This document shows, piece after piece, positions 15,838 through 25,351 of a stretch of 64,000 bases of DNA. Under the pieces are notes generated by a model. The model was not told the DNA's origin, did no database searches, and saw only the letters and a program-made list of their open reading frames with translations. Origin of the DNA: Shewanella electrica. GTDB lineage: Bacteria; Pseudomonadota; Gammaproteobacteria; Enterobacterales; Shewanellaceae. Position 1 is the stretch's first letter; every line of letters starts with the position of its first letter. The stretch is from NCBI RefSeq assembly GCF_022321485.1, contig NZ_JAKOGG010000021.1, positions 1 to 64,000 of the forward strand. Direction: 5' to 3'. Position numbers and translations under genes: made by a program.

Positions 15838-18366
15838 ATGAGCCAGCACAAACAGCATGCATGGTATTTACACGCATTTGCCATGATTGCCGCCCAATCT
15901 TTGGTTTCGACAGCCGCGATGGCGCAAGATACGCCTGTTGATCTCGGTAAAGTGGATGTGGTGCAACAAGCCGCCAATACTTCAGTGACAAAACAAAACA
16001 AAGCGACTGAGCAATACCAAAGTTACGATCCGGTTGATAGCGGCATGAGCGTGATAAGCCAAGGCGCCATAAACCAAAGCAGCGAAGGCGGCATTGATAC
16101 CACAGAGTTGCTCAAAACCCTGCCGTTTGTGCAGATGGACAACGACCGTAATGATGTTAGCCAAGAGAATATGCAGTCGATTCGTCCTACAGGTTTTTCG
16201 ATCGCTGGCGGCAACTATTACGACAACAATATTCAAATTGATGGTGTATCAGCGACCTCAATGATGGATACCACTCGAGGTGATAGCCGTGATTTTCGCG
16301 AAGCTTACGGCCAAACCTCACAAACCTTATATGTGAACCCGAATTTGCTCGGCAATGTGGTAGTGCTAGATTCCAACATTTCAGCGCGTTACGGCAACTT
16401 CACTGGCGGTGTAGTCAACTTTGAACTACGTCAACCACGCAGAGAGTTTGGTTTTGATGTATCGGCAAGTATGCAAAACGACAGCATGCAGCATTACAAG
16501 CTTGATGAAAAATTTAAAGAAGATGCTGAGGATAATCCACCACCAGAATTCACTCGTTACAACACTGACTTTTCAGTGGATTTGCCCATCACAGATGACC
16601 TATTTTTATTGCTGAGCTACAGCCGCGCCGAATCCAAAGTGACTTATCAGATGGCTGAAGCCTACGCGGGCACTGAATTCACCAACAGCGATATCTCGGA
16701 AAACTTCCTACTCAAAGGTCTGTATGAGTACAGCGAGGCGATCACTGCAGAGGCACAACTGATCTACAGCCCATACTCCAATGAACATCAACAACCGAAT
16801 TCTATTAATAGCTTAAGTTTGAACGATAGTGATGGGTTATCAGGTTTCATTGCTGTCAACGGTATTGGCGAGCTGCTCAACTGGCATGTTAAAGCGTCAT
16901 TTAATAAATCTCAACTTGACCGAGATTGGGATGGTGATCGCTTCCAATGGCCATCGGCCTCTGAATATGCCAACTGGTGTACCAGTACCAACTGCGTTGA
17001 AGGTGGCTTAGGCGATCTCCAACAATCGCAAACCGATTACAACTTTGAATTGAGCGCCGATATGCCTCTGTGGCAAGGTACTTTTTCGTTTGGTTCAGAG
17101 CTGTCATACACCAAGGCTTCACGTTCTCGCGACACGACATATTATTACTACACGGCACGAAATATGGCACGTCTAGGAGTATCAGAGTTGGTTTGTCCAG
17201 AAAACGACCTTGCTTGTAAAGACAATGACACTTTGTTGATAAGACGATTAGACTACAGCGGATTCGATGCAGATGTGAGCTTAAACCGTCAGGGTCTTTG
17301 GGCTGAATATCAAAAAAATATCGGGAATGTTGATGTCCGTGGTGGTCTACGTTTATCACACGAAAGCTATTTAGATAACTATAATCTAGCGCCACGCCTC
17401 AATGTCGCGTGGCAGTTTTTACCTGAAACCTATTTGACGTTAGGCGCTAACCGTTATTACGGCAATAACACATTGGCAAACGCTATTCGGGCAAAATACC
17501 CTGATTCGTTTACCTATACACGGGGCGTTAATGACAACGGTGACGTTACAGATTGGCAATTACGGACCCACACCAAGAACCCACTCAGTACATTAGAACC
17601 AGATTTAAATACCCCTTATTCCGACGAATATACAGCTGCAATCACGCTGCCCACATGGCTCGATGGCTCGTTCCGCGTAAAAGGCATTTTGCGCCAGCAT
17701 CGCGACCAATTTGTGACTGAATTCAGCGATAGCTATCGCGTTGATACAGAAACCGGTACCAGTCCCGTTAGAGATAGTCGCTTCACCAATAAAGGCGAGA
17801 CAGACTACCGTGGTTTAGCGTTGGAATGGACGGGTCACTATCGCAACCATCAATTTAATGCCAACGTTACTTGGTCAAAAACCACCACTAACGGCAACAC
17901 GGAAAACTACTATTCAGCACTGGATACTGACAAAGATGACAGCACCTTTGTGTACTATGCGGGTGAAGTGATTTCTATGTCGCAACTGTACAACATCGAA
18001 GGCCTACAAAACTATGCGGCCCCCATTCGTGCCAGCGTGGGTTGGGCAAGCAACTGGTTTGATGATGCACTGCTGACCAACCTCAAGTTGGATTATCGTG
18101 GGGAGTACAAGTCAATCACCGATAGCGGTGACGATATCGACTTCAACGGCACCGAGTACGATATTTATGCCGAAGAGAACTTGAAAGCCTCAACTACCGT
18201 CAACTTCAACGTCAAGTACCGTGTGTTTGAGCATAACAATCAAAATATGATGCTCACCGTTAAAATCAAAAACTTGCTTGATAGCAATCCTCACTCAGGC
18301 ACCAGTAGCAGCAACCCTTACCAAAAAGGCCGTTCGTTCTGGATTGGGGTGGATTACCACTACTAA
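15838..18366 (+). CDS. TonB-dependent outer-membrane receptor (Fus/YddB-like context)
   Basis: This 842-residue receptor has a signal peptide ending near AMA-QDT (residue 29). An atypical plug (about 70-210; TTELLKTLPFVQMD, NNIQIDGV, ARYGNFTGGVVNFELRQP) precedes a large barrel ending in the aromatic-rich GVDYHY. AAGGAG lies at ideal distance from the ATG. It is divergent from an M16 protease and upstream of its own exbB-exbD-tonB set. The substrate cannot be read from sequence; context suggests an iron-linked protein or peptide. A strong terminator follows, so the energising genes probably have their own promoter. Confidence 0.88.
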   Translation: MSQHKQHAWYLHAFAMIAAQSLVSTAAMAQDTPVDLGKVDVVQQAANTSVTKQNKATEQYQSYDPVDSGMSVISQGAINQSSEGGIDTTELLKTLPFVQMDNDRNDVSQENMQSIRPTGFSIAGGNYYDNNIQIDGVSATSMMDTTRGDSRDFREAYGQTSQTLYVNPNLLGNVVVLDSNISARYGNFTGGVVNFELRQPRREFGFDVSASMQNDSMQHYKLDEKFKEDAEDNPPPEFTRYNTDFSVDLPITDDLFLLLSYSRAESKVTYQMAEAYAGTEFTNSDISENFLLKGLYEYSEAITAEAQLIYSPYSNEHQQPNSINSLSLNDSDGLSGFIAVNGIGELLNWHVKASFNKSQLDRDWDGDRFQWPSASEYANWCTSTNCVEGGLGDLQQSQTDYNFELSADMPLWQGTFSFGSELSYTKASRSRDTTYYYYTARNMARLGVSELVCPENDLACKDNDTLLIRRLDYSGFDADVSLNRQGLWAEYQKNIGNVDVRGGLRLSHESYLDNYNLAPRLNVAWQFLPETYLTLGANRYYGNNTLANAIRAKYPDSFTYTRGVNDNGDVTDWQLRTHTKNPLSTLEPDLNTPYSDEYTAAITLPTWLDGSFRVKGILRQHRDQFVTEFSDSYRVDTETGTSPVRDSRFTNKGETDYRGLALEWTGHYRNHQFNANVTWSKTTTNGNTENYYSALDTDKDDSTFVYYAGEVISMSQLYNIEGLQNYAAPIRASVGWASNWFDDALLTNLKLDYRGEYKSITDSGDDIDFNGTEYDIYAEENLKASTTVNFNVKYRVFEHNNQNMMLTVKIKNLLDSNPHSGTSSSNPYQKGRSFWIGVDYHY

Positions 18367-18387
18367 GCCGTCATAGTTTTTGTTAAT

Positions 18388-18416
18388 GCGCAGTCCAACA
18401 GGCTGCGCTTTTTTTT
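18388..18416 (+). terminator. Rho-independent terminator
   Basis: GCGCAG (18388-18393) pairs with CTGCGC (18403-18408), followed by eight T residues. It ends the receptor transcript. Confidence 0.87.
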
Positions 18417-18552
18417 GGGCTAGCACGTCAACACATTAGCCACCCACGGCTAACAGCTTGGCGCTGATCATGACCGCGCGATGGTACAACAACGCCGACC
18501 GCAGGCGATGTCACTCGGCGGCTAGCTCACATTCCTTACAAACAAATACAAA

Positions 18553-18567
18553 TGATATTGAATCTCA
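18553..18567 (+). promoter_or_regulatory. Possible Fur box upstream of exbB
   Basis: TGATATTGAATCTCA matches the 7-1-7 Fur pattern at 11 of 14 informative positions. It lies 60 bases before the exbB start. This would place exbB-exbD-tonB under iron control, but the match is imperfect. Confidence 0.45.
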
Positions 18568-18626
18568 GTTGCATTACTTTACAATAGCGCCCATTCGAGT
18601 AGCTCATCCATCACACAGGATTATTC

Positions 18627-19226
18627 ATGTTGAATGATATTTGGAGCATCAGCACCGCCATTCCCCTCGCCCTTTGCTCCGTTATCACACTGGCGTTAGT
18701 TGCCGAACGTTGCTGGTGCCTCGTCAAATTGAAACGGCTGTCAGACAAACAGCAACAACATGCCATTGGCGCGCTCAAGCAAGGCGATATCGGCAGTGCT
18801 ACCGATTATATTCGCGCCGAAAAACCGTTTTATCATCTCGCCTTAGAGGCGCTGTTAGCAGCCAAACAGCAACCACGCGCCGAACGTGATGAACAAGTCA
18901 GTTTTGAACTCAAAACCCTGCAACGACAGATGAAACGCCGCTTGTCAGCGCTAGTCACCGTGGCAACGCTGGCACCGATGCTAGGCTTGCTCGGCACCAT
19001 TATCGGTTTGATGCGCTCGTTTCATGATATTGGCGAGCACCAAGGCCCGGTTGAACCGGCGATTGTTGCCGACGGTTTATGGCAGGCGTTATCTACCACC
19101 GCTGCCGGGCTGGTCATTGCGGTTATCTGCGTACTGACCCACGCGCTACTCGCCTCGAAAGTGCGCCATGCACTGAGTGAAAGCAGCGAGCTGCTGAATC
19201 GTATTTCGCACGCGCTGGGTCAGTAA
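18627..19226 (+). CDS. exbB: ExbB/TolQ/MotA family proton-channel subunit
   Basis: This 199-residue inner-membrane protein has three membrane segments: an N-terminal helix (about 8-28), then helices near 112-132 and 150-175. The typical ExbB motifs are VTVATLAPMLGLLGTIIGLMRSF and ALSTTAAGLVIAV. With ExbD it forms the proton-driven motor that energises TonB. AGGA precedes the ATG, and only 3 bases separate its stop from exbD. It probably serves the adjacent receptor. Confidence 0.93.
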   Translation: MLNDIWSISTAIPLALCSVITLALVAERCWCLVKLKRLSDKQQQHAIGALKQGDIGSATDYIRAEKPFYHLALEALLAAKQQPRAERDEQVSFELKTLQRQMKRRLSALVTVATLAPMLGLLGTIIGLMRSFHDIGEHQGPVEPAIVADGLWQALSTTAAGLVIAVICVLTHALLASKVRHALSESSELLNRISHALGQ

Positions 19227-19229
19227 ATT

Positions 19230-19649
19230 ATGATTGAGTTTGAAGACGACCAAAGCTTGCAAGTGCCCGCGCCGGATCCGATGACACCGATGATCGACGT
19301 CATCTTTGCATTGATCGCCTTTATGATGCTGATGATCAACGCGCCATTGCTAAAACTGGATATGTCGCTGCCGAAAACACCGCCAAAAAGCGAGCGCAGC
19401 TACGCCGACAGCGAGTTTGTCACCTTGGCGATTTTGGCCGACAAAGACAGCTACCAATTGGCAGAGCAAACCGTAGATATAGAAGCACTTGAACACGAAC
19501 TGCAACAGCGCCAACAGCAAGGTGAGTTCAAGCTGATGTTAAAAACTGATGCCAATACGCCAGTGCAGCGCATGGTGGACACGCTGGCGTTGTTGAATCG
19601 ACTCAAGATCAGTAATGCGCAGATTGCGCTGAACAATGAGGCGCAGTAA
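19230..19649 (+). CDS. exbD: ExbD biopolymer transport protein
   Basis: This 139-residue protein has a short cytoplasmic N-terminus and one membrane helix (about 22-42). The motif PMIDVIFALIAFMML contains the essential aspartate of the proton path. A periplasmic domain completes it. Its stop codon overlaps the tonB start in the sequence TAATG, indicating translational coupling. Confidence 0.93.
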   Translation: MIEFEDDQSLQVPAPDPMTPMIDVIFALIAFMMLMINAPLLKLDMSLPKTPPKSERSYADSEFVTLAILADKDSYQLAEQTVDIEALEHELQQRQQQGEFKLMLKTDANTPVQRMVDTLALLNRLKISNAQIALNNEAQ

Positions 19650-20416
19650 TGCCGCGATTTCAGCAGTTTATTGTCGGCTCCGTGCTAGTGCATAGCGCGA
19701 TGCTTGGCGCTTACCATTTATGGCCCGCAGCAGAGATGCCCACCATCAGTGTGAGCAAACAGCACAGCGTCAGCCTAGGGTTGATGACTGCCATGGCTGG
19801 CAGCACCGCGCAACAAGCGATAGTGCAGCAAGCGGTACAGCCTACAGCGCCAGCCGAGCAGGAGCCGCAGCCAAAGACGCCTGACATGGTACAGCAACCG
19901 CCAAAACCAACACCGCAGCCGCCAGCAAAACCGGTGCAACAGCTCGCCAAAGTGAAAGAGAACAAGCCGAAGCCCAAAGAACCACCACCAGAAAAAACGC
20001 CAGCAAAACCGCAAACAGCCATCGCCCAAGCCGCCACCAAAGCGGGTGATAATGGCGCACAAGGCTCCAAGCAGACCGTCAATAAACAGCAGGAAAGTGG
20101 CATTGCTAATCAAGCGGGTGGTGCCGATCTAAATCAAGCCTACGATCTGCAAGTGCGCCAACATCTGTTGTCGTTTAAAACCACGCCAAAACGCATGGCA
20201 TTACGCCGCGCCAAGGGCCAAGTGAGTTTGTCATTTACCATTGATCGCAACGGCGAAGTATTACAGCAAATGGCGACCGTAGAGCTGGGGCAAAGTGGTT
20301 TCCGTCATGAAGCGCTCGCCATGTTGCGCCGCGCGGTGCCCTTCCCTAAACCGCCACAAGAGCTGGACTGGCAACAGCGTGACTACCAGCTAGAAATTAA
20401 CTACCAACTACAATAA
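19649..20416 (+). CDS. tonB: TonB energy transducer
   Basis: This 255-residue protein has an N-terminal membrane anchor (about 5-25), a long Pro/Lys/Gln-rich periplasm-spanning region (about 65-135) and a C-terminal TonB domain (about 175-255; RAKGQVSLSFTIDRNGEVLQ, ALAMLRRAVPFPKPP). It transmits motor energy to outer-membrane receptors. As last gene of exbB-exbD-tonB, next to a single receptor, it is probably dedicated to that receptor, although cross-talk with the other two receptors in the window is possible. Confidence 0.92.
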   Translation: MPRFQQFIVGSVLVHSAMLGAYHLWPAAEMPTISVSKQHSVSLGLMTAMAGSTAQQAIVQQAVQPTAPAEQEPQPKTPDMVQQPPKPTPQPPAKPVQQLAKVKENKPKPKEPPPEKTPAKPQTAIAQAATKAGDNGAQGSKQTVNKQQESGIANQAGGADLNQAYDLQVRQHLLSFKTTPKRMALRRAKGQVSLSFTIDRNGEVLQQMATVELGQSGFRHEALAMLRRAVPFPKPPQELDWQQRDYQLEINYQLQ

Positions 20417-20455
20417 TCGCGCGCTTGTCATCCGTTCCAACAGGCAGATAAACAG

Positions 20456-21484
20456 CTACACACCAAAGCGAGTTGCTGCAAAGCTGTTGAGCAAACGGTG
20501 TACCAGATACACCACTAATAAAGTGGCAACAATCGCGCCGAGAATACTGCTGATACGATACATGGCGCTGAACACCATATCGCTATTGGGCGAAAGATAT
20601 TGGCCGAACAAAATACCGAGCGTGGTCATCGAACCAAAGCCGATACCGGAGCCGGAGCGCTCCTTAACGTGCACTTGGGCGCACAACATCACGCAGATCC
20701 AAAACAGCGGCAGCAGCAACAGTAAGATCTCTGCCCAATCGTACAGCAAAATCTGCACGGCTAGCCCCATGCACACGCCCACAATGGTGCCGTAAGCGCG
20801 TTTTCGCGCATAACCCAACGCGCCATTCCAATGCATCGGAAACAGCAGTAACAGTGATGTGGCCTGTGCCGATAGCGAATCTTGCAGATCAAATAGCTGG
20901 AAAACCACAAACGACATGGTTGCCATGGTCGCGCCAAGTAGCGCCTCATGACGCATCCGGTGCGGTTGCTTATCTTGCGCCGGTGGTGGCTGACGCGGCT
21001 CGACATCAGGAATGAGCCACTTCATCAAATAGGCGATTCCCACTGAGGTGAATGACGCCATAATGTTGAGTGTGATCAGGTCGTTGACATCGGTGCTCGG
21101 ATAGCTGGCAAAGTGCAGCATGATGCTGAGGCTGATCACGCCATTAGCGCCATACAAAAACAGCGACCCTTTTGACATGCTGGCAAAGCGGTGCAAGAAC
21201 AGCACAAACACCAGCAGTGACATCGCAATTGGGTGCGCCCCCAAAATGCCGCCAAGCAGCCCCACTTCGATACCGCATAACACGTTACTGGCAATTAACT
21301 GCCGTGCGGCGTGACCATTCATCACCGGCACTAAACCGAGCAGCAGCATCGGCGTGACCACAAAAAACACGCCGTTATCCCAGCCCATCACCTTACATAG
21401 CGCAAAGCCCAAGGTGGAGCCGGTAGCAATGCGCAGACATTGGCGTAAGTCGTTAGCGGTTAACGACATATGAGGTAAAAACAT
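20456..21484 (-). CDS. FUSC/DUF2955-type multi-pass membrane protein
   Basis: This 342-residue inner-membrane protein has roughly ten hydrophobic segments in two blocks separated by a basic loop (about 165-185). The start RQCLRIATGSTLGFALCKVMGW is typical of the DUF2955/FUSC group, related to aromatic-acid exporters such as AaeB. It is third in a marR-hlyD-DUF2955 operon, and its ATG follows the hlyD stop by 8 bases with AAAGG as ribosome-binding site. It is inferred to be the inner-membrane component of a small-molecule efflux system. Confidence 0.85.
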   Translation of the reverse strand: MFLPHMSLTANDLRQCLRIATGSTLGFALCKVMGWDNGVFFVVTPMLLLGLVPVMNGHAARQLIASNVLCGIEVGLLGGILGAHPIAMSLLVFVLFLHRFASMSKGSLFLYGANGVISLSIMLHFASYPSTDVNDLITLNIMASFTSVGIAYLMKWLIPDVEPRQPPPAQDKQPHRMRHEALLGATMATMSFVVFQLFDLQDSLSAQATSLLLLFPMHWNGALGYARKRAYGTIVGVCMGLAVQILLYDWAEILLLLLPLFWICVMLCAQVHVKERSGSGIGFGSMTTLGILFGQYLSPNSDMVFSAMYRISSILGAIVATLLVVYLVHRLLNSFAATRFGV

Positions 21485-21492
21485 AACGGCCT

Positions 21493-22551
21493 TTAGTAGA
21501 TGTAGTGCAGCAAAGCGATAAATTTGATTTGGGCTTTGGCAAACCAGCTCATCAAGCCTGTGTCAGGGATCAATTGCACCGTGGCGCGGGCACCGGCCGC
21601 CAAGGAGCGCTGTGCCGGATGTTCTAGCGCAAAGTGCAACCGCAGACGCTGCGCATCACGCACCCAGCGGTTAGATTGTTCTGGCGATGCCAACGAACCA
21701 TCGGCCGCGAACTGCCCAGCGCTTACACCCGCATCAATACTGGTGACGGTCGCGTTGTACAAGGTGCCAGGGTCGCCGTCGAAAGTGACATAGGCGTGAT
21801 ACCCTTTGCTCACGTTGCGAATGGTTTTTTCACGGAAATCAGCAATCACATCTAACTTGTCAGACACCAGCGCCATCACCGGCGCGTTGCTGGCAAGCAC
21901 GCTACCTTGCTGTAGTTGCAAGTTACTGACCACACCCGCTTCAGCGGCGCTCACTTGAGTGTAAGACAGATTCAGTTTGGCTTGGGCCAACTGGTTTTTA
22001 GCAAGGCGCAAGCGCAAGTTGTCGTCGCTGACATTACCGCGAGACACCTGTAAACGGCGCAAAGTTGCACGGGCGGCATCCAAGGTCGCTTGCGCGGTTT
22101 TTACCTCGGTGCTGCTTTGCTCTTCACTCTGGCGCGATACGCTGTTATCTGCCACTAAGGCGTGTAACCGTTTGGCTTCGCGTTGTGCTTGTTCCAGCGC
22201 CGCTTCATCAGAGATCACCGTCGCTTTGGCAGCGGCGATTTGCGCGTCTAATTCGGCGTTATCTTGCAGTGCTTGTTCGTAATTCAGCTGCGCTTGTTGC
22301 AGCGCCAACTGGTACGGCGCGGGATCAATTTCAAACAACAGTTGGCCTTGCGCCACATGTTGGTTGTTGCTCACCGCCACATGCACCACTTTGCCCGACA
22401 CCTGCGGCGCCACTTTGGTCACCAAACGCGTCGCCATGGCCTGCGGTGTCAAAGGGGCTGACATATCAGCAAAAATAAAATAGCCAAACAGCAACACAAA
22501 CCCACAGATGGCGAATTTAATGATGCGGGCGAATTGTTGATCTGGTGTCAT
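21493..22551 (-). CDS. HlyD/EmrA-family membrane fusion protein
   Basis: This 352-residue protein has an N-terminal membrane anchor (about 10-30). A split biotinyl-lipoyl-like domain (KVAPQVSGKVVHVAVSNNQHVAQGQLLFEID ... AEAGVVSNLQLQQGSVL) flanks a long alpha-helical hairpin (about 90-195), and a beta-barrel follows. It bridges inner-membrane transporter and outer-membrane channel. It sits between marR (6 bases) and the DUF2955 gene (8 bases). No TolC-like gene is nearby, so a shared outer-membrane channel is expected. Confidence 0.9.
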   Translation of the reverse strand: MTPDQQFARIIKFAICGFVLLFGYFIFADMSAPLTPQAMATRLVTKVAPQVSGKVVHVAVSNNQHVAQGQLLFEIDPAPYQLALQQAQLNYEQALQDNAELDAQIAAAKATVISDEAALEQAQREAKRLHALVADNSVSRQSEEQSSTEVKTAQATLDAARATLRRLQVSRGNVSDDNLRLRLAKNQLAQAKLNLSYTQVSAAEAGVVSNLQLQQGSVLASNAPVMALVSDKLDVIADFREKTIRNVSKGYHAYVTFDGDPGTLYNATVTSIDAGVSAGQFAADGSLASPEQSNRWVRDAQRLRLHFALEHPAQRSLAAGARATVQLIPDTGLMSWFAKAQIKFIALLHYIY

Positions 22552-22557
22552 GTAACA

Positions 22558-23031
22558 TTACTCTTCTAACACTTTGAATTGGTGCAACTTGTGCTGGGCG
22601 TTGCTAGTGATTTGGTCCAACACGGTTTCAAAAGTCTCTAATTGTTCGGCGGTGATATTCCGCAGTAACTCGGCACGAATAGCCACAATGCGCGACTCTA
22701 ATTGAGTGATTAACTGCCGACCCGCCTCGGTGAGATACACAATCCGCACCCGTTTGTCTTGCTCACAGTTAACACGCGTCACCAAGCCTTGCTCTTCAAG
22801 CTGGCCCAGCGTGCGCATCAAGGAAGGCAGCTCAATTTCTAACGACTCCGCCAGATGCTTCTGGCTGATAGCGTCGCCCAAGCGGCGTAATTTCCACAAT
22901 GCGGTCCAGCGCGGATGTGTTAACCCGAGCGGGGCTAACTCGGCATCGGCCACCATACGCCATAAGCGATGGCAGCGGCCGAGATACTCAGCCAATGATT
23001 GTTCGCGCAAGTGTTCTTGTTTGTCAGCCAT
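22558..23031 (-). CDS. MarR/SlyA-family transcriptional regulator
   Basis: This winged-helix regulator has about 157 residues from the ATG at 23031. That start is preferred over an upstream GTG (23043) because GGAGAG lies at proper spacing before it. The wing/recognition region includes ISQKHLAESLEIELPSLMRTLGQLEEQGLVTR and the basic NCEQDKRVRIVYLTEAG. It leads the efflux operon and most likely represses it until a toxic aromatic ligand binds. A palindrome about 45 bases upstream is a good operator candidate. Confidence 0.9.
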   Translation of the reverse strand: MADKQEHLREQSLAEYLGRCHRLWRMVADAELAPLGLTHPRWTALWKLRRLGDAISQKHLAESLEIELPSLMRTLGQLEEQGLVTRVNCEQDKRVRIVYLTEAGRQLITQLESRIVAIRAELLRNITAEQLETFETVLDQITSNAQHKLHQFKVLEE

Positions 23032-23067
23032 GACGCTCTCCACTTACTTAGCAGGCGAAGCATTATA

Positions 23068-23089
23068 TTTAATTAGCGTGCTAAGTAAA
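23068..23089. promoter_or_regulatory. Candidate MarR operator
   Basis: A perfect palindrome TTAGC-GT-GCTAA at 23073-23084 sits within a longer imperfect dyad with outer TTT/AAA. A half-related CTTAGCA occurs at 23047-23053. The position just upstream of marR fits autorepression. Confidence 0.5.
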
Positions 23090-23263
23090 CAGTAAATGCG
23101 AAAAAACTAAAAAAGATCTGTGTCACATTTTACAGTTGCTTTATTACGAGTCGGACAAGATGGATAAGCACACGCTGATTTAGCGCAGCACCTATGATGA
23201 GGCGAGTGGTCACCCGCTGCACGGCGACCACTGCGTCAGTCATTTAATCGAGGAAGTAAAAGC

Positions 23264-23971
23264 TTAGGGGCAAGCGTGGTGCTGTTGCTCCCACGCGAAA
23301 TAAGCCTGTAGTGCTTGCAGGCGATGTTGAAGCTCAGGGATTTGCGCAGCCACATACTCGGGGAAATGATGTGGCGTTGACGGCTGCTGCAACTGTTGCA
23401 AGGTGTGCTGCGCCACGCGGTACATCACCTCAAGGTCATCGGTAAATGCATCCACCGAGTAAAACGCTTTTTCATCTGGCGAATACAAACGCCCGTCTTT
23501 GAGATGCCAGTGGCAATACTGCTGCATAAAGGGGATAAACTGCCGCCAACGTTGATGGCAGCGGCTCGGGCTCGCTTCGAGTAAGCTATCCGCCAGTTGT
23601 GGCTCGGCATTGAAACGACGCAATAACGCGGCGCGTTCTGGCAGATCACGGATATCGCACACTTGCGCCAGAATCTCTACATAATCGGCCTCAAGCAACT
23701 GCACATAGGGCGGCTCATCCAGCGAACAACTGATTTCGACATGACCTGCGGCGATATCATATTCGTCCTGCTCATCTTCAGTGACTTCACAGGCATAGTA
23801 GGAACCGGTGTAATCCACGCCACAGCCTTGTCGCCGCAGGGTATGGGTGACAAAGCGCTCCAGATGGGCGTAGTTTTGCATCATAAACAGCGATAATGCC
23901 TGTTGATATGCTGGCAGCGCGGGTTCGATGGTGTAACTATCGGGAAATTCCTGTTTCTTCACTATTTTCAT
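23264..23971 (-). CDS. Protein of unknown function, 235 residues
   Basis: This cytoplasmic, acidic protein has no signal peptide or membrane helix. It contains aromatic- and Gln-rich helical stretches, ending in EWEQQHH-like text, and a central acidic block (EVTEDEQDEYDIAAGHVEISCSLDE). I do not recognise the family. It is flanked by the marR operon promoter and by the metF terminator, so it is probably transcribed alone. A strong ribosome-binding site is not obvious before the ATG. The long complete frame and codon use support a real gene. Confidence 0.72.
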   Translation of the reverse strand: MKIVKKQEFPDSYTIEPALPAYQQALSLFMMQNYAHLERFVTHTLRRQGCGVDYTGSYYACEVTEDEQDEYDIAAGHVEISCSLDEPPYVQLLEADYVEILAQVCDIRDLPERAALLRRFNAEPQLADSLLEASPSRCHQRWRQFIPFMQQYCHWHLKDGRLYSPDEKAFYSVDAFTDDLEVMYRVAQHTLQQLQQPSTPHHFPEYVAAQIPELQHRLQALQAYFAWEQQHHACP

Positions 23972-24041
23972 AAGCTAAGCCAACAATCCATGATGAGGCA
24001 AAACTTTACCATAAACCGCAAGCAGCGGGGCAAACGGGTAC

Positions 24042-24066
24042 AAAAAAGCCCGCAACGCGGCGGGCT
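24042..24066 (-). terminator. Terminator of metF
   Basis: On the minus strand a GC-rich stem (AGCCCGC / GCGGGCT) is followed by six T residues. It begins 18 bases after the metF stop codon. Confidence 0.9.
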
Positions 24067-24083
24067 CTGTGGTCAAACGCAGA

Positions 24084-25351
<1,268 letters not shown>

